A stretch of DNA of 64,000 nt from Malaya genurostris (lineage: Eukaryota > Arthropoda > Insecta > Diptera > Culicidae), in assembly GCF_030247185.1 (NCBI RefSeq), contig NC_080571.1:161234352-161298351 (forward strand). The letters run 5' to 3'. Shown one piece after another: positions 57,686 through 64,000 of this stretch. The position numbers were made by a program, and so were the translations under genes. Within the stretch, counting starts at the first letter, position 1, and each line of letters starts with the position of its first letter. The notes beneath the pieces were generated by a model. It was given only the letters and a program-made list of their open reading frames with translations. It had not been told where the DNA came from and did not search any database.

Positions 57686-59498
57686 CACGACGTTATTAGT
57701 TGCTTTTTAAGCCATTATAATTGTATGACAATTTTTTGATATAAATGTTTTATATTTCATGGCATTTTTCATTTCATAGATTTATATCAAGATCTGGCAT
57801 CTCCCTTTCGACTTCAACCAATATATAAAATAGTAATTTTCTGGTATCTAAATTTGATACGAACTGATAGATGAATGTGAAATGAACAGTACATTACATT
57901 TTACCTATGAAACACGTATCTTTTACTGGATTATGTATAAAACAGCTTTTAAATGCCAGTCCATTAAAACCTACGTGAAATGATGAGTAGAAAATGTAAG
58001 TAAGTGTTACTACTTTGTAAAATAATTTCTATTCATGTTTCAGTAGAACCAGAAATCAGTAATAATTTTCATCGCTACTAGCTTTGACGCTTTGTTGAAA
58101 ACGTAGCACATCCCTACATATGCGAGTTGTTTATAGCGAGAAAAGGAAAAAAGAAAACCGAATTTTAACAAAACTCGCACGAAATCTCGCGAAAGAAAAG
58201 CTTTCTAACTGATATTTTTCGCCAAATGCATAGTAAAATCATTCACCTACAATCGTATGTTTTTGATTTTTCGTGAATTGGGTTAGTATTTTAGAAATTT
58301 GCAATTTAGGGTGAAATTTCGGCGACAAAGCAAGAGGAAGCAGTGAGTTGTCTTGCTTCGACCTGACCACGGCGAAGCGCTACCTTAATACGGATTTCAA
58401 AAGAGGGTTAAAAGCTTTTTCGTATGAGCAAACTATTAGTATTAGTGACAAGAAGCAGTCTCGGCATAAAATGCCTTTTGCGGAATTTGATTTTTCTGTT
58501 CTTACAGACGATGGAAAGAATTATTGCTCATCGAATATGCAATTCTACAGCCATCATGTTTATTTTATTGTCGATATTTAATTTTATTAGTGGAATACAG
58601 ATTTTTTATTCAGAGTAAGTCAAATTTCCTATGAAAAAATCTGGCATCTCTGCTGCAGACAGAGTGGGCGCGAGAAGTTGTTCCGAGCTGGTGACATTAG
58701 CACACCTAAAGCGGGAATTATATTAGCATCAAATCATTCAGAACCTACCAGACACTGTCACTGTCACCAGCATGCTGGCAACCAGCAATAGTGTGAACAC
58801 TACATGTAAGTCAATTTCCCGCGCCAAGTTCGGTTCAACTTACGGCCACCAGACTGTGTCTGCAGGCTAAATAACCAGATCTTTTGCCAGATTAAACCAA
58901 TATCAGATTAAACATATTTGACTGGATTTTAACACCAGATTTGTACGCTTTTTGCCTTTAGAATTTAAGTGGTGAAACCTTATTATTTGCTCTGGAACAT
59001 AAAGCCCAGTAAAAATTTTCTTGTATATGTTTTTTTATGCAAAGTTCCAGAGTTAAGCGGTTTTCCTTCTGCGTTTTTTGTATGCGTGGGATCTTGACAC
59101 CCTGATATTTCGCATAAAAAAGCCGCATAAAAAAGATCACATAAAAAAAGACCTTAGTGTATAAAGGGTGAAACAGTCATTCATAAGCCATTTGTTTACG
59201 TAAGTTTCGCCTTTCGTGTTCCATGCCAACAAACAATTGTTAGTAAGGAACTAGGACAGGACCTGACAATTGTTAATCCACTTTTATGCCTCGTTTACAC
59301 TTCTGCTGGCTGCCAGCATGCCTATTGAAATCAATAATTTTGAAGATGACCCGAAAAATAAAATATCAAATGTCAAGCTACATTGTTACCGACGATACTG
59401 ACAACACTTTTCTACCACCCTGCAGTAATCTTGATTTCAACAACTTGTACTTGCTTATGTCAGTTTCAACCAATCACGAGCTAGTCCGAAATTGGTCC

Positions 59499-59702
59499 TA
59501 ATGCCCCGTTTACACTTCTGCTGGCTGCCAGCATGCTGGTGTCAGTGTACTGCCCTCCTAGGAAAAAAAACGTTCAACGGTGGTCCTTCGTTGGTCTAAT
59601 ACTTTGGATCATTGGACCACAGTTGAACGTTTTTTTTTCCTAAGAGGGCAGTATACTGACACCAGCATGCTGGCAGCCAGCAGAAGTGTAAACGGGGCAT
59701 TA
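59499..59702. repeat. PC palindromic core
   Basis: A near-complete palindrome of 204 bp. The left flank begins directly after a truncated half PC. Confidence 0.85.
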
Positions 59703-60496
59703 GGACCAATTTCGGACCAGCTCGTGATTGGTTGAAACTGACATAAGCAAGTACAAGTTGTTGAAATCAAGATTACTGCAGGGTGGTAGAAAAAGTGTTG
59801 TAAGTATCGTCGGTAACAATGTAGCTTGACATTTGATATTTTATTTTTCGGGTCATCTTCAAAATTATTGATTTCAATAGGATTTAAGTTCAATTTGTTT
59901 TCAAATTCTGTCAATGCGGAAAGTATACGAGTACATTTAACAATCACTGGATGATACAAAGAGAAAGCCTGAAATCACGAAGTGTGATATGGACGAGAAT
60001 ATTGATTATGTTGGTTGAGAATAGCACCCAATCTTTGGATACTTCTGTATGTTATTATTTTTCTCAAATGGAATATGTTGAATACTTTAGTTAATAAAGC
60101 TGCAAAAATTAATTATTCAAAATTGAGTGTTTTAGAAAAATATTATTAAGCTGTTTCAACTAAACGTTTTCTTCAAAACAAAAATCTGATCAAAATGAAT
60201 CCAGAGCTATATTTTTGAGCGATATAACATTTGTCTAAGTGTTTTCAAATGATAAATAATTACATGTTATAAGGGGAGAAAGTTTTCAGAATAAACAATT
60301 ATCTCTACTGGCAACAGTGATCGCGAGGCTTTTATTATTTACAGCAGGGAGAAACCGGAATAAGAAGAGAAATATTTTTCTGGAAAAAGAAGCCAGTTGT
60401 CTGGTCCTGTCCTAGGTAAGGAAGGGCGATCTATGTTAGTTTCGCCCTTCTTTGAAAACCAGCTGAAGTCAGAAACAGATTTTTCCATTAATAGTA

Positions 60497-61814
60497 CACT
60501 CAAAAAATAAATCACATTAGTTTTATGGGATTACTCACGTAAATGCAGTGCTTCATTTATATTTGATATTCTACGTGATGTCTATGAATAACATCTGGAA
60601 ACCAAGTACAAGCTATGTGATTTTCACATAATGAAAATTTCAAATCTCAAAATGGCTGACATGTTGGTGGCAGGCTTGAACATAATGCATTCGTTATTGG
60701 AAGTTTTTAAAGGTAAGTAAAGTTTCAAAACAGCCCTGACCTGGAAGGATTCTTAGTGTCAGTAGGATCCATAGTACTAGCCATGCAATGATTATGCACA
60801 ATAAGAATCGGCTGCGAAGTCTGTTGAAACAGAAAAGCCAAATTCCACGAAACGAATGTAATGCCCGGACTTTGCTTCTACAGTTTCAAAACTAGTGTAG
60901 TACTCAATATACAATTTTGCGCTTAGTTTTAGTAGAATGCGATATTTGCTTGTTCGAGCTCTTGATCTCCGGAAGTATTTAGAACCAACAGCATACGAAA
61001 ATATTTTCGATCTTATAATTTCCGGGAGAAAACAAAATGTAATTCAAGTTTGAAGTAAGAATTTTTGATTAATTGATTTACATTTTCAGAAATCATAAAT
61101 AGAAAAACTTCTGTCGGTACCGCCGACTCTATTGTTTACAAAGGAATTAACTACAAAATAGGACAGTTTGTCATAATTTTTTTATTGGATCAAGCTGTAC
61201 TCTATAAAATCAGAGATTTTATCGTTAGATGAAATATTTCACTTGATTTTGCAATTATGGGCAAATGAGCACTATGTCGCGATTGAAACATCAGGTTCAT
61301 TATTACTGGTATTGATTATTTTAATCGACGACCAACAATAGTTTTAAATGTAGATAATAAGTTTATACTTAGAGTTAAGTATAAGTTTAATTTCATTGAG
61401 TTACTATTCGTTAAGGTTGATGATGTAACCATTAATATGTAAATAGATGTAAAATAACAAGCGATCCGTTAGAAATGCATTCTGCAAATAAATGCCTTTT
61501 TAATGTTAGTTTTAACTGAGTTTTATATACTATACAATCATGTACCATTTCATGTAATTATTATGTGATTTTCCTATGCTCAATAAAGATGTTTAAGTCA
61601 TGTAACTATTACGTGAAGTTCTGTTAAAACATATGAAAATCACGTTGTATCCAACGGACAAGTGATATATTATTTACCTATTGAATAAGATGCATGATAT
61701 ATGAACAATCCGATACAATTCATTTATCTACTCCATAGAATTTATGTGAAAAGTTGGGTGGATGAGATTCATGTATGTTTTCAAGTAGAATTAACGTGAT
61801 TTCTTTTTTGAGTG
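60497..61814 (+). mobile_element. E1 element, complete reference copy
   Basis: 1318 bp. Ends CACTCAAAAAATAAATCAC and, inverted, CACTCAAAAAAGAAATCACG, with TA on both sides (60495-60496 and 61815-61816). This suggests a non-autonomous Tc1/mariner-type or other TA-targeting element. An exon-like stretch follows a TTTTCAG acceptor near 61085-61091. It reads NRKTSVGTADSIVYKGINYK and then decays. A minus-strand frame lies beside it. Both may be captured, but I cannot name them. Confidence 0.65.
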
Positions 61815-62074
61815 TATAACTCTGCGTGTAAACAGAGTTGCCAGGATATTTTTTCAAAAACCTACCAATACTCAAACATTTATCTGGGTTTGTCTGGGTT
61901 TCAGGAATTGACATATTGTCGCAAAACTGAAATGTAGAGGCGCTGCTTGTTAAGAGATGATACTTTCAGCAAGAGCTGTCAAATCGGTAGGAAAATTTCT
62001 AATTACTTCACCTTTTGTACAATTTCTTATGAATACGGGCAACTTCATTTGAAAAATCATACACTCAAATAAAA

Positions 62075-62815
62075 ACACGCTTAAAATAGTTACTCAAAAA
62101 TGAGTAAGATCTCACTCATCTACAGAAAAAGTGGAACAACTCTAATTTAGAGTAACTCCGAAGTTACTCAAATTTGAGTTCTTCCACTGGAAACGATATT
62201 TGGGTAAAATCTACTATTTACTGAGTAATACTTTATTTGTACATGTACCAAAAATAGAATAACTATCACTCAAATTTTGAGTGAAATTTTATTTCACATA
62301 TACCAAATTTTCAAAAAAATTGCTCCTTTTCTGAGTGTATTGTAAGTAATAGTGTAAATATTAAGTAATTGAACTTAATACTATATCACGTGGTGGTTGC
62401 TTGGAGTAGTGTGTCAATCGCAAATTAACATACATGTCAGTTATGCTCAGGCACCAATCATACACTTATTCCTCAGAAATGACATTTGAGCATATTCGGT
62501 TTCATTCTAAAGCACAACACGGAGTTTATCATTCCGGTTATTGCAGACACAACACCGTTTGTGTTGAGAGACTCACCCTCGAAATACGCGATCTCACTAA
62601 CAAAATATACAACCTGTTGTTACAAATGGTTATTACAACTTTTAGACTGATCTTGCGAATAGTAACAAAAAAACGAGTTAATGCGTTAAACTCAAATTTA
62701 GAGTAGGAGTTACTCAATATCATTGATGATAACTACTCAATTTTTGACGTTTCCATGTATCATTTGAATATGAGTAACTAGTACTCAAACTTTGAGTAAC
62801 TTTTTCTAAGCGTGT
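62075..62815 (+). mobile_element. E2 element, long form
   Basis: Both ends and the 125-bp segment are present. The conserved frame is 62434-62706. Confidence 0.65.
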
Positions 62816-62992
62816 AGAATGGTTTCAAATGTCAAATTGAATATTTTACGTGACATTCATTTTTGTAACATTTCACATTCATTATACGAACATCCCCTAA
62901 AATAAATAGAGTCATCACATAAGGTTTACGTAAATTGACCAAACGTCAAACAATCTACGTGAATTTCCAGTGTAAAAAACTCGATTTTGAAA

Positions 62993-63316
62993 ATGGCGAG
63001 CAGTGGCCCTCGAAGTGTAAGTAGTGTAAATATTTGCGAGTTATTTAATTACAATTTTTTAATCCATCGACCATTCCAGTATGAAAGTTTCCATGTGTTT
63101 AACTGGACCGAGTGCCTGCGTGAGTCCGGAAGTTTATCCGCTCCTGCCGAATGCTTCAAACAGGCCGTCGGTGTGAAGCTAGAGACACTGGAACCATGTA
63201 ATGCGACTTCAACCTGCATCGGTAGTGTTGTGGGAGTTCTTGGATCTTGACTGCGGCTTCGGTTGGATGGCAGTGACAACATAAACGATTTCTGGAGGCT
63301 TGTCGATTTGAGATAC
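62993..63316 (+). pseudogene. Scm-like MBT fragment, copy 11
   Basis: As copy 1. TGA at 63248-63250, with a few private substitutions (LSAP for LPAP). Confidence 0.78.
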
Positions 63317-63560
63317 CACGACGTTATTAGTTGCTTTTTAAGCCATTATAATTGTATGACAATTTTTTGATATAAATGTTTTATATTTCATGGCATTTTT
63401 CATTTCATAGATTTATATCAAGATCTGGCATCTCCCTTTCGACATCAACCAATATATAAAATAGTAATTTTCTGGTATCTAAATTTGATACGAACTGATA
63501 GATGAATGTGAAATGAACAGTACATTACATTTTACCTATGAAACACGTATCTTTTACTGG

Positions 63561-64000
63561 GGTGGAATCATGTAAGGTGATTATCACCAAGTGATTATCA
63601 CTTTTGAAAATTTGGAATCACGTAAGGTGATAATCACCAAGTTCTGTCACCACTGCTGAGAGGCTAACATCACTATCAAACGTTGGCATTACGTAAGGTG
63701 ATAGTCACCACGATTTAATCACCTTCATGTCAAAATGGAGGTGATAGCAATTTAGTTATCACTTTCAGTAGTGATTTAATTTTTTGAGAAGTGGCTTTAT
63801 AAATTATTGTCCGTTAGGTGAATTTTAAGCCACTGATATAAAAATAACCTACCAATATTGGTCGGAGAGGATAATTTTTTTAATGAAATTCGTACTCATA
63901 TTGTGTCAAAATTAAATACCAAAATGAAAAGTAACTTAGTTTATATAGTTTAAAGAATTCATAGAATGAACGGTAGTATTTATCAATTAAATCAATTCAT
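63561..64000. other. Unit-free DNA with three GTAAGGTGAT.ATCACC repeats
   Basis: The only sequence at the right edge not found elsewhere in the window. Three copies of a 25-bp motif, GG(A/C)AT(C/T)A(C/T)GTAAGGTGAT followed by (T/A/G)(A)TCACC, lie at 63564-63588, 63614-63638 and 63685-63709. Each contains a GGTGAT/ATCACC palindrome. This looks like the subterminal region of yet another element. The last 200 bases are AT-rich with no gene seen. Confidence 0.5.

Larger units (their letters stand above)
55089..59600 (+). repeat. Unit copy U11 (+), right arm of second giant palindrome
   Basis: Starts inside E1 and runs through the spacer, E2 long form, MBT copy 10, resident TTAA-type element, the conserved ORF (58348-58581, shifted by a lost base), a PQ stub (58755-58800), a half PC (59286-59321), and on to PC. 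It mirrors about 50.6-54.1 kb. Confidence 0.82.
59703..63560 (+). repeat. Unit copy U12 (+), truncated
   Basis: PC flank, B, complete E1, spacer, E2 long form, MBT copy 11, then an abrupt end at TCTTTTACTGG, a few bases before the site where the I element entered U1. Confidence 0.83.

Noticed and set aside
1..64000. tRNA, rRNA, CRISPR, bacterial operons or an intact host gene
   Set aside because: Nothing with cloverleaf, rRNA core, regular spacer array or bacterial start signals was seen. The only host-like coding pieces are the broken COG4, MBT and unidentified fragments.

Overview
The window is eukaryotic, non-coding and repeat-dominated DNA, most likely from a mosquito or another dipteran. 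This rests on a full-length I-clade LINE with a (TAA)n tail, many MITE-like elements, short 46-82 nt introns in captured exons, and an AT-rich background around a GC-richer retrotransposon. I see no intact host gene, no tRNA or rRNA gene, and no bacterial feature.

Layout. About 50 kb consists of partial and complete copies of one composite unit of roughly 5-6 kb. In + orientation its order is: palindromic core (PC), a TA-flanked 1.3-kb element (E1), a short spacer, an element with ACACGCTTA ends (E2), a two-exon Scm-like MBT-domain gene fragment, a resident relative of a TTAA MITE, a short conserved ORF, a diverged relative of PC (PQ), and back to PC. Copies run + from 1 to about 20935, - from about 20936 to 55088, and + again from 55089 to 63560. 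There are therefore two very large inverted junctions, near 20935 and near 54.6 kb. Several - copies are deletion or partial-tandem mosaics that share breakpoints, which shows repeated segmental duplication.

Insertions. Many younger transposons interrupt the units, and intact sibling units supply exact empty sites: the I element (2321-8889, 11-bp duplication), a 744-bp TTAA element (twice), an unassigned family with CGACGACACGACC ends and 7-bp duplications (three insertions, one nested in another), a Harbinger-like element (TTA), a hAT MITE (8 bp), two Tc1/mariner-type copies (TA), and four less well classified elements.

Most interesting biology. (i) The nested member of the 7-bp family carries a genomic, intron-containing fragment of COG4 (conserved oligomeric Golgi subunit 4). 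(ii) Its host copy carries an unidentified two-exon gene fragment on the other strand. (iii) All 11 units that keep the region carry the first MBT repeat of a Sex-comb-on-midleg-like gene with its own 63-67 nt intron and a shared TGA. (iv) The I element is complete but is broken by one in-frame TAG between its endonuclease and reverse transcriptase. The large inverted repeats could give long double-stranded RNA that includes host-gene exons; that is inference only.

Main caveat: near-identical inverted and direct copies on this scale can be mis-assembled, so the large-scale order needs long-read support. The individual insertions do not depend on it.
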